64,000 nt of DNA, from contig JBCDFV010000023.1 in assembly GCA_039177555.1 (NCBI GenBank), forward strand, positions 1 through 64,000, in the 5' to 3' direction. A program made the translations under genes and the position numbers. Source of the DNA: JANQGH01 sp039177555 (lineage in GTDB: Bacteria; Pseudomonadota; Alphaproteobacteria; DSM-16000; Inquilinaceae). Positions within the stretch are counted from its first letter, which is position 1. Each line of letters begins with the position of its first letter. Under the pieces are notes generated by a model. The model searched no databases. It saw only the letters and a program-made list of their open reading frames with translations, and was not told where the DNA came from. This document shows positions 1 through 8,662 of this stretch, one piece after another.

Positions 1-45
1 CACAAAGATCGAACCGAGGCGGAACCGGTTCGACTTTAGGAGAAC

Positions 46-121
<76 letters not shown>

Positions 122-161
122 ACAGGGACGCCCTGGCCTGGTTGCCCGGCGAGTGGCCGGG

Positions 162-189
162 ATAATATGGTCCCGGCGCGCCGGTGCAA
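162..189 (-). promoter_or_regulatory. Sigma-70-like promoter of tRNA-Ala
   Basis: On the minus strand TTGCAC (184-189) and TATTAT (162-167) are separated by 16 bp, placing a start site about 30-35 nt before the tRNA 5' end. The hexamers and spacing fit a housekeeping promoter. Assignment is by inspection only. Confidence 0.6.
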
Positions 190-239
190 GAGAAAAATGG
201 CGGGCGGATCGCCGCTTGTGATTTGGCCGCCGCCTGGAC

Positions 240-875
240 ATGCGTACCCGTCAGGAAGCCGATCCAGCCGTGCACGATGTGATTGCAGGATATGCCGCCG
301 ATGCGGCCGAATTGATCGTCCGGTACGAGGCGCTCTCCCCGGCCGATTTGCTGTCTCCCGTCTTCGACCTGCTGCCGAAGAAGGGCCGGGTCTTGGATCT
401 CGGCGCCGGTACTGGGCGCGACGCCGCTTGGTTCGCCGCCAACGGTCTCCACGTGCTGGCGGTCGAGCCTGTTGCCGGCTTTCGCGACGCCGGCGCGCGC
501 CTGCATCCCTCACCCCGCATTGACTGGCTGGACGACCGGCTGCCCGGCCTGGCGTCGGTGCAAAAGCGCGGCGGGGCGTTCGACCTCGTCCTGCTCAGCG
601 GCGTTTGGCAGCATCTCGATCGTGCTCAACGCACGACGGCCATGCCGTTTCTCGCCAAGTTGCTTGCCTCCTCCGGCATCCTGGTCATTTCCGTACGGCA
701 TGGCCCCGGGGCGCCGAACCGGCCCTGCTTTGAGGGCAATGCCGAAGAGGCCATCGGGTTGGCCAAAGCCGCCGGTCTTCGGCTGGTCCGCAGGCGACAC
801 GTCGCGTCCGTGCAAGAGGGGAACCGGCGTGCCGGTGTGACCTGGACGTGGCTGGCATTCACATCGCCCGCTTGA
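240..875 (+). CDS. Class I SAM-dependent methyltransferase
   Basis: A 211-residue small methyltransferase of the Rossmann type. Motif I, VLDLGAGTGRD, lies at residues 51-61. The acidic residue expected to bind the ribose hydroxyls is Glu76 (VLAVEP), and a motif IV-like FDLVLLSGVWQHL follows in the middle. No extra domain is present, so the substrate cannot be read from sequence. It is transcribed alone, divergently from tRNA-Ala and convergently with the LacI gene to its right (stops 10 bp apart). No strong ribosome binding site precedes the ATG, so the start is the least certain part. Confidence 0.85.
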   Translation: MRTRQEADPAVHDVIAGYAADAAELIVRYEALSPADLLSPVFDLLPKKGRVLDLGAGTGRDAAWFAANGLHVLAVEPVAGFRDAGARLHPSPRIDWLDDRLPGLASVQKRGGAFDLVLLSGVWQHLDRAQRTTAMPFLAKLLASSGILVISVRHGPGAPNRPCFEGNAEEAIGLAKAAGLRLVRRRHVASVQEGNRRAGVTWTWLAFTSPA

Positions 876-885
876 GCCAGGTGGC

Positions 886-1935
886 CTAACGCAGTTCCGG
901 CACCTCGGCGTCGGCCTGCTCGACCTCATAGCCGTCGGGACAGCGGGCCGAGGTGCGGACGATCAGGCGCCCGGGCACCTCCGTGGTGTCGCATCGGACC
1001 GATCCGCTGTCGATCTGGCGCATCAGCACCTCGACCGTCGCCGCGATCATCGGCGTCGGTGGCTGGTCCACGCTGGTCAGGCCGTAAGACGGCCAGGCCG
1101 CCTGGGGCACGTTGTCATAGCCGACGACGGACACATCATCGGGCACCGCCAGGCCCAGCCGGTGGCGCAGCGTGTCCATCACCGCGATCGCCATATGGTC
1201 GTTGGCGACGAAGATGGCGTCGGGGTGTTCGTCATGGCCGAACAGACGCTCCGTCGCTGTCACGGCGCCGGCGAAGGAGTAGTTGCCGACCTCGCGCGCC
1301 CAGCAGCGCCGGCCGAGCGCGTTCAGCCCGTCGAGAAAGCCGGCCTCGCGATCGCGGTTGGTTGAGCTGTCCGGGTCGCCGGCAATGAAGCCGATGCGCT
1401 GATGGCCGCCGGCGACCAGAAAGCGTGCCACCTGCCGGCCGCCGTCGACATTGTCCGAGGTGACGCTGCTGGCCGGCGAGTTCGGTACGGTCCTGTTGAA
1501 CAGGACGACGGGGATGCCGGCGTCGGCGCATTCCTGCGCCAGCCCGGATGACAAGGTGGCCGACGCCATGACGATGCCGTCGATCTGATATTGCAGGATT
1601 TCCGGCAGGATATGGTCGGCCTCGCCCGTATCGGCCATGAACAGCAGGATGTGATAGCCCCGGCGCTGCAGGTCTCTCGACAGCCATTCCAACACCAGCG
1701 GGTAGAACTGGTTGTCGAGATAGGCGACCACGACGCCGATGATGCGCGAACGCTGGGTGATCAAGGTCCGCGCGATGGCGTTTGGCCGATAGCCCAGGAC
1801 GTTGGCCGCCTCCAGCACCTTGCGCTTGGTTTCCGCCGAGACGCTGGCGCCGGGCGTGAAGGTTCGGCTGACCGCCGATTGGGAAACATCGGCCAGACGC
1901 GCCACATCAATCGACGTGACCTTGCCTCGGCGCAT
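886..1935 (-). CDS. LacI-family transcriptional regulator (downstream of HisD-like gene)
   Basis: A 349-residue LacI/GalR repressor. The N-terminal helix-turn-helix (residues about 6-26, VTSIDVARLADVSQSAVS) and hinge region are followed by a periplasmic-binding-like ligand domain, including IIGVVVAYLDNQFYP and VVGYDNVPQAAWPSYGLTSV. It lies 67 bp downstream of the histidinol-dehydrogenase-like gene on the same strand, so the two are probably cotranscribed. A TGCAT/ATGCA palindrome with a central CG lies upstream of that partner gene (3346-3359) and is a plausible operator for this protein. The effector is unknown. The expected ligand is a small sugar or sugar acid, by family. Confidence 0.9.
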   Translation of the reverse strand: MRRGKVTSIDVARLADVSQSAVSRTFTPGASVSAETKRKVLEAANVLGYRPNAIARTLITQRSRIIGVVVAYLDNQFYPLVLEWLSRDLQRRGYHILLFMADTGEADHILPEILQYQIDGIVMASATLSSGLAQECADAGIPVVLFNRTVPNSPASSVTSDNVDGGRQVARFLVAGGHQRIGFIAGDPDSSTNRDREAGFLDGLNALGRRCWAREVGNYSFAGAVTATERLFGHDEHPDAIFVANDHMAIAVMDTLRHRLGLAVPDDVSVVGYDNVPQAAWPSYGLTSVDQPPTPMIAATVEVLMRQIDSGSVRCDTTEVPGRLIVRTSARCPDGYEVEQADAEVPELR

Positions 1936-2002
1936 TAGCTCCCCTTTCTTGGCCCCTTTCTCGGCGGCCGGCTTAACGCCGGTCAGCCCTTCATTCGGCC
2001 GT

Positions 2003-3310
2003 TCACTCCGCGGCTTCGTAGGCCGCTATATTGCGTCGGCCATAACGGCGCAAGCGGATGTTGGCCTGCTCGCCATGGCCGGAAAAACCCTCCAGCGCAC
2101 ACAGGCGCGAGCAATAGCCGCCGACCAGGGCCGACGCCTCGTCGGTCAATACGCGCTGATAGGTGCAGGTCTTCATGAACTTGCCGACCCACAGGCCGCC
2201 GGTGTAGCGGGCCGCGCGCTTCGTCGGCAGGGTGTGGTTGGTACCGATGACCTTGTCGCCATAGGCGACGTTGGTGCGAGGGCCGAGGAACAGGGCGCCG
2301 TAATTAGTCATGTTGGCCAGGAAATAGTCCGGGTCGCGGGTCATGACCTGGACATGCTCGAAGGCCAGCTTGTCGGCCTCGGCGACCATTTCCTCAAGGC
2401 TGTCGCAGACGATCACTGCGCCGAAATCGGCCCAGGACTGGCGCGCGATTTCGGCCGTCGGCAGGATCTGAAGCTGGCGCTCCACCTCCGCCAGTGTGGC
2501 CTCTGCCAGGGCCTCGGAGTCGGTCAGCAGGACGGCGGGCGAGGTGGGGCCGTGTTCGGCCTGGCCCAAAAGGTCGACCGCGCAGATCTCGCCATCGACG
2601 CTGTCGTCGGCGATCACCAGCGTCTCTGTCGGCCCGGCGAACAAGTCGATGCCGACCCGGCCGAACAGTTGGCGCTTGGCCTCGGCCACGAACATGTTGC
2701 CGGGGCCGACCAGCATGTCGACCGGCTCAATCGTCTCGGTCCCCAACGCCATGGCGCCGACCGCCTGAATGCCGCCGAGGACCAGGATCTCGTCGGCCCC
2801 GCCCAGATGCATCGCCGCGACGATCGCCGGATGGGGTCCGCCATCATGCGGCGGGGCGGAGGCGACGACGCGCTTCACGCCGGCCACCTTGGCCGTCACC
2901 ACGCTCATATGCGCCGAGGCGACCATCGGGTACTTGCCGCCGGGCACGTAACAGCCGACGGCGTTGACGGGGATGTTGCGGTGGCCCAGCACCACGCCGT
3001 CCAGGGTTTCGACCTCCAGGTCGGTCAGGCATTCCTTCTGCTTTTCAGCGAAGTTGCGGACCTGGGCCTGGGCGAAGCGGATGTCTTCCAGATCCCGTTT
3101 GGACACGCGCGACAGGGCGGCCTCGACCTCCTGATCGCTCAGCCGGAACGTCTCCGGCGCCCAATTGTCGAACTTGGCGGACAGGTCGCGCACGGCACCA
3201 TCGCCGCGTTCGGCGATGTCGGCCAGCACGCTTTCGACCGTCGCGCGAACCTTGGCGTCGGCCTCGTCGACATCCTTCATGTCCGCGCCGCGCTTCAGAT
3301 ACCGCACCAT
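2003..3310 (-). CDS. Histidinol-dehydrogenase-family alcohol dehydrogenase, HpsN-like candidate
   Basis: A 435-residue Zn- and NAD-dependent enzyme of the HisD family, which oxidises a primary alcohol to a carboxylate in two steps. Equivalents of the HisD zinc ligands are all present (Gln250 and His253 in LLGQAEHG, Asp352 in YGDKV, His412 in SGHGEQ). The catalytic Glu-His pair is Glu318-His319 (AFEHVQ). The context is not histidine biosynthesis: it is paired with a LacI regulator and sits opposite a hydrolase and an aldolase. Stand-alone HisD paralogues of this kind include HpsN, which oxidises 2,3-dihydroxypropane-1-sulfonate to sulfolactate. The substrate-level call is inference from context and general resemblance. 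Confidence 0.85.
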   Translation of the reverse strand: MVRYLKRGADMKDVDEADAKVRATVESVLADIAERGDGAVRDLSAKFDNWAPETFRLSDQEVEAALSRVSKRDLEDIRFAQAQVRNFAEKQKECLTDLEVETLDGVVLGHRNIPVNAVGCYVPGGKYPMVASAHMSVVTAKVAGVKRVVASAPPHDGGPHPAIVAAMHLGGADEILVLGGIQAVGAMALGTETIEPVDMLVGPGNMFVAEAKRQLFGRVGIDLFAGPTETLVIADDSVDGEICAVDLLGQAEHGPTSPAVLLTDSEALAEATLAEVERQLQILPTAEIARQSWADFGAVIVCDSLEEMVAEADKLAFEHVQVMTRDPDYFLANMTNYGALFLGPRTNVAYGDKVIGTNHTLPTKRAARYTGGLWVGKFMKTCTYQRVLTDEASALVGGYCSRLCALEGFSGHGEQANIRLRRYGRRNIAAYEAAE

Positions 3311-3345
3311 GTCACCCGCCCCGTTTCGTCATCGGTTGATCGCTT

Positions 3346-3359
3346 TGCATTCGTATGCA
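3346..3359. promoter_or_regulatory. Candidate LacI-type operator upstream of the HisD-like gene
   Basis: TGCATTCGTATGCA has perfect 5-bp inverted arms (TGCAT/ATGCA) and a central CG, the usual layout of a LacI-family operator. It lies 36 bp upstream of the HisD-like start in a 161-bp region divergent with the hydrolase gene. It could control either side. The LacI gene at 886-1935 is the obvious candidate to bind it. Confidence 0.5.
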
Positions 3360-3471
3360 TTCCTGCCATGATACTGATCTTGGCAATGGATGGGCAAGGC
3401 TTAATCCCCATGACGGACCTGCGAGAGCGGCCAATTTGTCACAGGTTCGTGCGGTTCATGGGCGTCATCAC

Positions 3472-4188
3472 GTGACGCGTCCCCGCCTGCTGCTGGTGCC
3501 CGGCCTGATGTGCGACGCGCGTGTCTGGGCCCCGCAGGTTGACGCTTTGCAGACGATCGCAAACGTCTCGGTGGTCGACCTCAGCGCGCCCGATACGCTG
3601 ACCGGACAGGCCCGTGCGGTGATTGAGCAGATCGGCGACGGGCCCTGCGCGCTCGCCGGTCTTTCCATGGGTGGTCTCGTTGCCCTGGAGGTGATGCGCC
3701 TCGCGCCGGAACATATCACGCATTTCGCGCTCTGGGACTCAAACGCCGGGGCGGACCCGCCGGACAAGCGCAGAGAGAGGCCCATCCAGATCGCCACAGC
3801 GACGGAGATCGGACTGGAGGCGATGACGCGTCGCGAACTTGCCCCTTACTATCTGGGCGATCTAGCTGCCAGCCGGCCGGACTTGACCGACCTGCTGGTC
3901 CAAATGGCGCTCGATCTGGGCATCGCGGTGTTTCGCCGTCAGATCGCCGCCCTGCGCGATCGCCACGACAACTGGCCGGTCTTGCCCACGATCAAGGTGC
4001 CGACCTTGATCGGCTGTGGCGAGAACGATCAAGTATGCCCGGCGGAGCGGCACCGCACCATGGCAGAGCGGGTCGAGGGGGCCGAACTGGTGGTGGTTCC
4101 CGACTGCGCCCATCTGCCGATGCTGGAACGGCCGGAGATTGTCACCGCGGCACTGGTCGATTGGCTGCAAAGGAAGAACGAGCCATGA
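3472..4188 (+). CDS. Alpha/beta-fold hydrolase
   Basis: A 238-residue serine hydrolase if read from the GTG at 3472. The frame is open upstream to 3355, but that extension has no domain character. The chain opens RPRLLLVPGLMCDARVW (oxyanion strand) and contains the nucleophile elbow GLSMGG, a late Asp in CGENDQVCP, and the catalytic His in PDCAHLPMLERP. The family covers esterases, lactonases and C-C hydrolases, so the substrate is open. Its stop overlaps the start of the downstream aldolase (ATGA), so the two are translationally coupled and probably act in one pathway. It is divergent from the HisD-like gene. Confidence 0.85.
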   Translation: MTRPRLLLVPGLMCDARVWAPQVDALQTIANVSVVDLSAPDTLTGQARAVIEQIGDGPCALAGLSMGGLVALEVMRLAPEHITHFALWDSNAGADPPDKRRERPIQIATATEIGLEAMTRRELAPYYLGDLAASRPDLTDLLVQMALDLGIAVFRRQIAALRDRHDNWPVLPTIKVPTLIGCGENDQVCPAERHRTMAERVEGAELVVVPDCAHLPMLERPEIVTAALVDWLQRKNEP

Positions 4189-4952
4189 CGGAGCAAACGG
4201 CGCGCGGCTTTCGCGATCGGCTGCTGGCCGGCGAAACCCTGATCGGCACCTGGGTGAAGACGCCGGCGCTGGCGATTGTCGAGGTGTTGGCGCTGAGCGG
4301 TCTTGATGTTGCCTGTCTCGATGCCGAACATGCGCCGTTCGACCGCCGCGATCTCGACGCCTGCCTGTTCGCCGGTCGCCAGACAGGCCTGCCGCTGGTC
4401 GTGCGCGTGGCTGATGCCGCGCCGGCGACGATCCTGAACGCGCTCGACCTTGGTGCCGCCGGCGTTCTGGTGCCGCATGTCACCGACGCCGATACCGCGC
4501 AGGCGGTGGCGCGCGCCTGTCGGTTTGGGCCGGGCGGGCGCGGCTATGCCGGGTCCAGTCGCGCCGCCGGCTACACGACCCGCACCATGCGCGCCTATCT
4601 CGCCGACAGCTCGTCGGAAACGACGGTGATCGCCCAGATCGAGGACAAGGAGGCGCTAGACGCCATCGACGATATCGCCGCTGTCGAGGGCATCGACGCC
4701 CTGTTCATCGGCCGCATGGATCTGGCCGTGTCGATGGGCGTTGAAGATCCGGCTGCGCCGCCTGTCATCGCGGCGATGGAGCGGATCTGCGACGCCGCAA
4801 CCCGGCACGGCCGGCGCCTGGGCATGTTCCTGGCCAACGCGGACGAGATGCCGCGCTGGCAAGCGCTGGGTGTCAGCCTGTTCCTAATCGGGTCCGACCA
4901 GGGCTTCGTGCTGAACGGCGCCCGCGCCTTGGCCCGCGCCAAGGGCGCCTGA
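4185..4952 (+). CDS. HpcH/HpaI-family class II aldolase
   Basis: A 255-residue metal-dependent aldolase that cleaves or forms 2-keto-3-deoxy acids to pyruvate plus an aldehyde. The family signature is visible: GTWVKTPA near the N-terminus, a Glu-His pair in DAEHAPFD (residues 47-53), Arg74 in VVRV, AAGVLVPHV, and the metal-site QIED at 151-154. The ATG at 4185 overlaps the hydrolase stop. Relatives act on 2-keto-3-deoxy-sugar acids and 4-hydroxy-2-oxo acids. Coupling with a hydrolase suggests a ring-opened or de-esterified keto acid. The exact substrate cannot be determined here. Confidence 0.88.
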   Translation: MTEQTARGFRDRLLAGETLIGTWVKTPALAIVEVLALSGLDVACLDAEHAPFDRRDLDACLFAGRQTGLPLVVRVADAAPATILNALDLGAAGVLVPHVTDADTAQAVARACRFGPGGRGYAGSSRAAGYTTRTMRAYLADSSSETTVIAQIEDKEALDAIDDIAAVEGIDALFIGRMDLAVSMGVEDPAAPPVIAAMERICDAATRHGRRLGMFLANADEMPRWQALGVSLFLIGSDQGFVLNGARALARAKGA

Positions 4953-4958
4953 TCGAAG

Positions 4959-5726
4959 TCAGCGCCCGCCCGTCAGCCAGTCCAGCGCCTGGCCCCACAG
5001 CCGGGCGAAATGGGGCCAGGCTAGGGCCTCGTTCGGCAGCCAGTGCGGGCCGATATCGCTGGTCCAGACCAGGCTGCGGCCCTTGCCGTGCTCGCCGACC
5101 GCCACGATGGGCAGGTTGCGGTAGGTCTCGCCGGCCTCGGCCAGCACCACCGCGTCCGGCTTGGCCCGCACCTCGTTGAAGCCCAGCAGCAGCGGCCACT
5201 CGCCCTCGATACCGGCCAGGATCGGATGGTCGCCGGCGGCTTGCGGCCGCAAACCCTGGGGCACCTCGATCCGGTCGTCATAGGGGTGAATGGTCACCGG
5301 CAGCACCGCCTCGACCGGCGTGTTGTGATAGCGCGCGCCGCCATTGATGCCCTGAAAGCTGTAATAGCCGCCGATCATGGCCAGCCCGCCGCCCTCGGCC
5401 ACGTACTGCTCCAGCGCGATGAGCCGGTTGGGCGTCGGCTTGCTGTGGATCCAGGTGTCCGGGTGCAGCAACAGGGTGTTCGAGCCGATGTCGGACAGGA
5501 TGATCGCGTCGTACGCGTTCAGCCCCTCGACGTCCGACGGAAAGTCGGTCTGCGCCTCGTGGCACGGCATCCAGGTGATTTCGAACGGCAGATCCTTCAG
5601 CGCGTCGATAAAGCCGTCGGCGCCCCGGTGAAAGGTCACCGTCGGGAACTGATCAAATCCCTTGATATGGGTCGCGGTCGTGACCCAGCTTTCGCCGGCC
5701 AGCAGGATCTTCTTTTTGTCGCTCAT
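4959..5726 (-). CDS. GATase1-like (DUF1355-type) protein
   Basis: A 255-residue protein resembling the putative glutamine-amidotransferase-like family (class I GATase fold). It has an N-terminal ILLAGESWV strand, AYDAIILSDIGSN, and an elbow-like stretch GGGLAMIGGYYSFQG where true GATases carry the nucleophilic Cys. No Cys is present there, so amidotransferase activity is unlikely. The C-terminal region has GKGRSLVWTSDIGPHW. It is the last gene of the minus-strand transporter/phosphotriesterase operon, 8 bp after the hydrolase. Proteins of this family often accompany sugar transporters; their role is not known to me. Confidence 0.75.
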   Translation of the reverse strand: MSDKKKILLAGESWVTTATHIKGFDQFPTVTFHRGADGFIDALKDLPFEITWMPCHEAQTDFPSDVEGLNAYDAIILSDIGSNTLLLHPDTWIHSKPTPNRLIALEQYVAEGGGLAMIGGYYSFQGINGGARYHNTPVEAVLPVTIHPYDDRIEVPQGLRPQAAGDHPILAGIEGEWPLLLGFNEVRAKPDAVVLAEAGETYRNLPIVAVGEHGKGRSLVWTSDIGPHWLPNEALAWPHFARLWGQALDWLTGGR

Positions 5727-5734
5727 GGGTTTTG

Positions 5735-6814
5735 TCAGCCTTTTGGGGCGGCAGAAAACAGCCGGCGCGGATTATCGACCAGCATGGCGTCGATCGCTTC
5801 CGCCTCGACGCCATGCCGGCGCAGGCGCGGCACGAAATGCTTCAGGATGTAGCCATAGCCAAAGCCGCCATGGCGGGTCAGCATCATCTTCAGGAACACG
5901 TCCTGTGACAGCAGCAGCCGGCCCAGATAGCCGTCATCGATCAGGGCGCGGATGGCCTTGGCGTTGTCCTCGTCGCTGGGGCATTGGGCGCGCTGTTCGG
6001 CGTAGTAATAGTCCATGCTGATCATGTCGTATTCCAGCCAGGCGCCACGGTCGGCCAGGCTCTTCTGATAGACCGGGTCGTCATAGCTGGGGTTCATATG
6101 GCACAGGATCGTGTGGTCCAGGTCGGCGCCCACGTCTTCGACCACGTCCAGCACGCGATGGGCCAACCGTTCCCAGCCCGGCAGATGGATCGAAAGCACC
6201 ACGCCGGTGCGTTTGGCCGCCTGGGCGGCGCCGCGCAGCGACTTCTCCTCCGCCGCCGTGAAGTCCGCGCTGACGCCGATCTCGCCGATCAGGCCGGCGA
6301 CCACCGGCGGCTGTTCCAGGCCGCCGCCGACATCGGTGATGATCTGTTCGGCGATCTGGTCCTCGCTCATGGCCGCGAAATAGTCGGGGTGGGACCGTTC
6401 CAGGTAGAAGCCGGCGCCCATGACGATGTTCAGGCCGGTGCGCCGGCTGATGCGCTGCAGCGCCGGCCCGTCGCGCCCGATGCCCCGATTGGTCGGGTCG
6501 ATGACGGTGGCACCGCCCTGGTCGGCGAACTTCATCAACTCGTCGATGGCGACCTCGGCGTCGGAAAGCTGGCAATTGTCCCGGTTGATGAACGGGTTCA
6601 TGCGCAGCTCGCCTAGGAACTCGACCGAAACCGGTCGTTCGGCCATCTCCAGGTCGCCGGCGCAGCACGGCCGGCACCAGGACGTCGCGCCGTCGAGCAG
6701 GATGTGCTCATGCGGCAGAGTGATGCCCATCTGGTCGACCGGAAGCGGCCCCAGCACGGTCATGACTTGGCCCGAGGTCACCCCGATCGCGGGCAGGGTT
6801 TCCGTCTCGCTCAT
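5735..6814 (-). CDS. Phosphotriesterase-family metal-dependent hydrolase
   Basis: A 359-residue amidohydrolase-superfamily TIM barrel of the phosphotriesterase/Php group. The first metal motif PHEHIL supplies His35 and His37. Where phosphotriesterase has a carboxylated Lys this protein has GEIG, the Glu variant seen in Php-type members. Later metal residues are in SIHLPG, LCHMNP and the Asp of LLSQDVF. Characterised relatives include lactonases as well as phosphotriesterases. The gene overlaps the permease stop by ATGA, so it is coupled to sugar import, and a lactone or sugar-ester substrate is the reasonable inference. Confidence 0.85.
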   Translation of the reverse strand: MSETETLPAIGVTSGQVMTVLGPLPVDQMGITLPHEHILLDGATSWCRPCCAGDLEMAERPVSVEFLGELRMNPFINRDNCQLSDAEVAIDELMKFADQGGATVIDPTNRGIGRDGPALQRISRRTGLNIVMGAGFYLERSHPDYFAAMSEDQIAEQIITDVGGGLEQPPVVAGLIGEIGVSADFTAAEEKSLRGAAQAAKRTGVVLSIHLPGWERLAHRVLDVVEDVGADLDHTILCHMNPSYDDPVYQKSLADRGAWLEYDMISMDYYYAEQRAQCPSDEDNAKAIRALIDDGYLGRLLLSQDVFLKMMLTRHGGFGYGYILKHFVPRLRRHGVEAEAIDAMLVDNPRRLFSAAPKG

Positions 6815-7794
6815 CGTCGTTTGCCTCCCCCGCTGAACAGCCGGAAATTCAGCCAGATCGCGACCAGGATGATAACGCCGGTCACGATCGGTGTCAGGAA
6901 CGGCGACAGGTGCGACAGGATCAGCCCGTTGGCGATCACGGCCACGGTCAGGGCGCCCAGGATCGTGCCGATCACCGTGCCGCGCCCGCCGAACAGGCTG
7001 GTTGAGCCCAGCACGACGGCGGCGATGACCTGCAATTCGAAGCCGAGGCCAGCGTTCGACGAGCCGCTGCCCAGCCGCGCGGTCAACAGCAGGCTGGCCA
7101 GGGCGGCCGCCGTGCCGGTCAGGACATAGACCATCAAGGTCACGCGCTTGATGTTGACGCCGGCGCGCCGCACGGCCTCGGCATTGGCGCCGATGCCGGT
7201 GATGTAGCGGCCAAAGCGTGTCTGGTTGAAGGCCAGCAGCGCCGCCAGCAAAACGGCAATGGCGATCAGCGCCGGGACCGGCATGCCCAGAAACCAGCCG
7301 CGCCCGAGAAAGACGAAACCGATATCGCTGTCGACCGGCACCGAATAGCCACCGGTCATCAACAGCGCGATGCCGCGAAAGATGCTCAAACCCGCCAGCG
7401 TGACGATGAAGGCCGGGATGCCCTCATAGGCGATGAAGAAGCCCTGAACGGCGCCGATCAACGCGCCCAGCGCCAGCATGGCGATGAACATCACGGGCCA
7501 GGGCAGGCCCGCTTGCAGGGATATTGCCGCCACCGATCCGATCAGCGCAATGATCGAGCCGACGGACAGGTCGATGCCGGCCGTGGTGATCACGAAGGTC
7601 ATCGCGGCGGCCACGATCAACAGCGGCGCGCTTTGGCGGATGATGTTCAACAGGTTGCTGTTGGTCAGAAACCCGTCGGTGGCGAGCGAGAAATAGACAC
7701 AGACGCAGATGAAGAAGACCGCGATGCTGGCCACGCCGCCATTGGCGACCAGCCGGTCCCGCAGGGTCATGCCGGTCGCGTTGGTTGCGGCCAT
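6811..7794 (-). CDS. Ribose-type ABC transporter permease
   Basis: A 327-residue polytopic membrane protein of the RbsC/BPD_transp_2 family with about eight to ten hydrophobic segments. Typical blocks are visible: TTAGIDLSVGSIIALIG after the first helices, AFIVTLAGLSIFRGIALLMTG, and FGRYITGIGANAEAVRRAGV. A homodimer would form the channel of the importer encoded here. It starts 3 bp after the ATPase stop and overlaps the phosphotriesterase start. Substrate class by family is a monosaccharide, polyol or related small molecule. Confidence 0.92.
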   Translation of the reverse strand: MAATNATGMTLRDRLVANGGVASIAVFFICVCVYFSLATDGFLTNSNLLNIIRQSAPLLIVAAAMTFVITTAGIDLSVGSIIALIGSVAAISLQAGLPWPVMFIAMLALGALIGAVQGFFIAYEGIPAFIVTLAGLSIFRGIALLMTGGYSVPVDSDIGFVFLGRGWFLGMPVPALIAIAVLLAALLAFNQTRFGRYITGIGANAEAVRRAGVNIKRVTLMVYVLTGTAAALASLLLTARLGSGSSNAGLGFELQVIAAVVLGSTSLFGGRGTVIGTILGALTVAVIANGLILSHLSPFLTPIVTGVIILVAIWLNFRLFSGGGKRR

Positions 7795-7797
7795 TGC

Positions 7798-8580
7798 TCA
7801 GGCCCCCACGCCGGCGGACCGGGCGGCGAATTTGCGGCCGACGATCAGGTTTACGACTTCCTCGATGTTGGTGTCGGCAATGTCGCGTTCGGCCACCTTC
7901 TGCCCCTCATACATCACCATCAGCCGGTCGCAGACCAGGAACAGATCCTGCAGGCGGTGGGTGATCAGGATGACGCTGACGCCGCTGGCGCTGACCCGCC
8001 GGATCAGGTCCAGCACCGCCTCGACCTCGGCAACGGCCAGGGCCGCCGTCGGCTCGTCCATGATCAAAACGGCCGGGTCGAACGAGGCGGATCGGCCGAT
8101 GGCGATGCTTTGCCGCTGGCCGCCGGACAGGTTTTCCACGCGCAGCCGCGTATCCGGGATCGAGATGCCCAGCCCCTCCAGCATGCGGCGCGCTTCTTCA
8201 TGCATGCGGCGCTTGTCCAACAGCGCCACACCGGCGATCCGGCGATAGGGCTCGCGCCCCAGGAACAGATTGCCGGCGACGTCGACCGTGTCGCACAGCG
8301 ACAGGTCCTGATAGACCATCTCGACATGGTGGCGCCGCGCGTCGGCGGGGCTTGAGAAGCGCACCGTCTTGCCGTCGATCTCGATGGTGCCGGCGTCCGG
8401 GATGACCGCGCCGGACAGCACCTTGCTCAAGGTCGATTTGCCGGCGCCGTTATCCCCGACGATGCCCAGCACCTCGCCGGCGCGCAGCTCCATATCGACA
8501 TTGTCGAGCGACTGGATTGCGCCGTAGCGTTTGGCGATGCCGGACATCCGGACCCGGATCGGCTTGGTTTCTGCTTCCAC
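7798..8580 (-). CDS. Sugar ABC transporter ATP-binding protein, single NBD
   Basis: A 260-residue ATPase read from a GTG start. It contains Walker A GDNGAGKST, a Q-loop at MVYQDLSLC, signature LSGGQRQ and Walker B VLIMDEPTAAL, with a switch His in ITHR. Unlike RbsA it has only one nucleotide-binding domain, as in FrcA-type ribose-family ATPases, so two copies would serve one transporter. It lies between the binding-protein gene (82-bp gap containing a strong hairpin) and the permease gene. Confidence 0.92.
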   Translation of the reverse strand: MEAETKPIRVRMSGIAKRYGAIQSLDNVDMELRAGEVLGIVGDNGAGKSTLSKVLSGAVIPDAGTIEIDGKTVRFSSPADARRHHVEMVYQDLSLCDTVDVAGNLFLGREPYRRIAGVALLDKRRMHEEARRMLEGLGISIPDTRLRVENLSGGQRQSIAIGRSASFDPAVLIMDEPTAALAVAEVEAVLDLIRRVSASGVSVILITHRLQDLFLVCDRLMVMYEGQKVAERDIADTNIEEVVNLIVGRKFAARSAGVGA

Positions 8581-8611
8581 GGTCGGTCTGAGCGAGCCTC
8601 TTGAAAAGGAT

Positions 8612-8638
8612 CGGCCGGCCCAGCGATTGGGCCGGCCG
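8612..8638 (-). promoter_or_regulatory. Strong intercistronic hairpin after the binding-protein gene
   Basis: Arms CGGCCGGCCCA and TGGGCCGGCCG pair perfectly over 11 bp around a 5-nt loop. The hairpin lies 25 nt after the binding-protein stop and 31 nt before the ATPase start. There is no U-run, so it is better read as an mRNA-stabilising or partial-attenuation element giving excess binding protein over ATPase, a common arrangement in ABC operons. Confidence 0.6.
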
Positions 8639-8662
8639 GACGTACGCGCCTAGCTTAAGCGC

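Noticed and set aside
1802..3475. Open frame of about 557 codons on the plus strand over the HisD-like gene
   Set aside because: It is His/Asp/Gly-rich shadow sequence without domain character, opposite a protein with all catalytic residues.
8612..8638. Rho-independent terminator at the hairpin
   Set aside because: The stem is strong but has no U-run on the transcribed strand, and it lies between genes of one transporter. An intercistronic stabiliser fits better.
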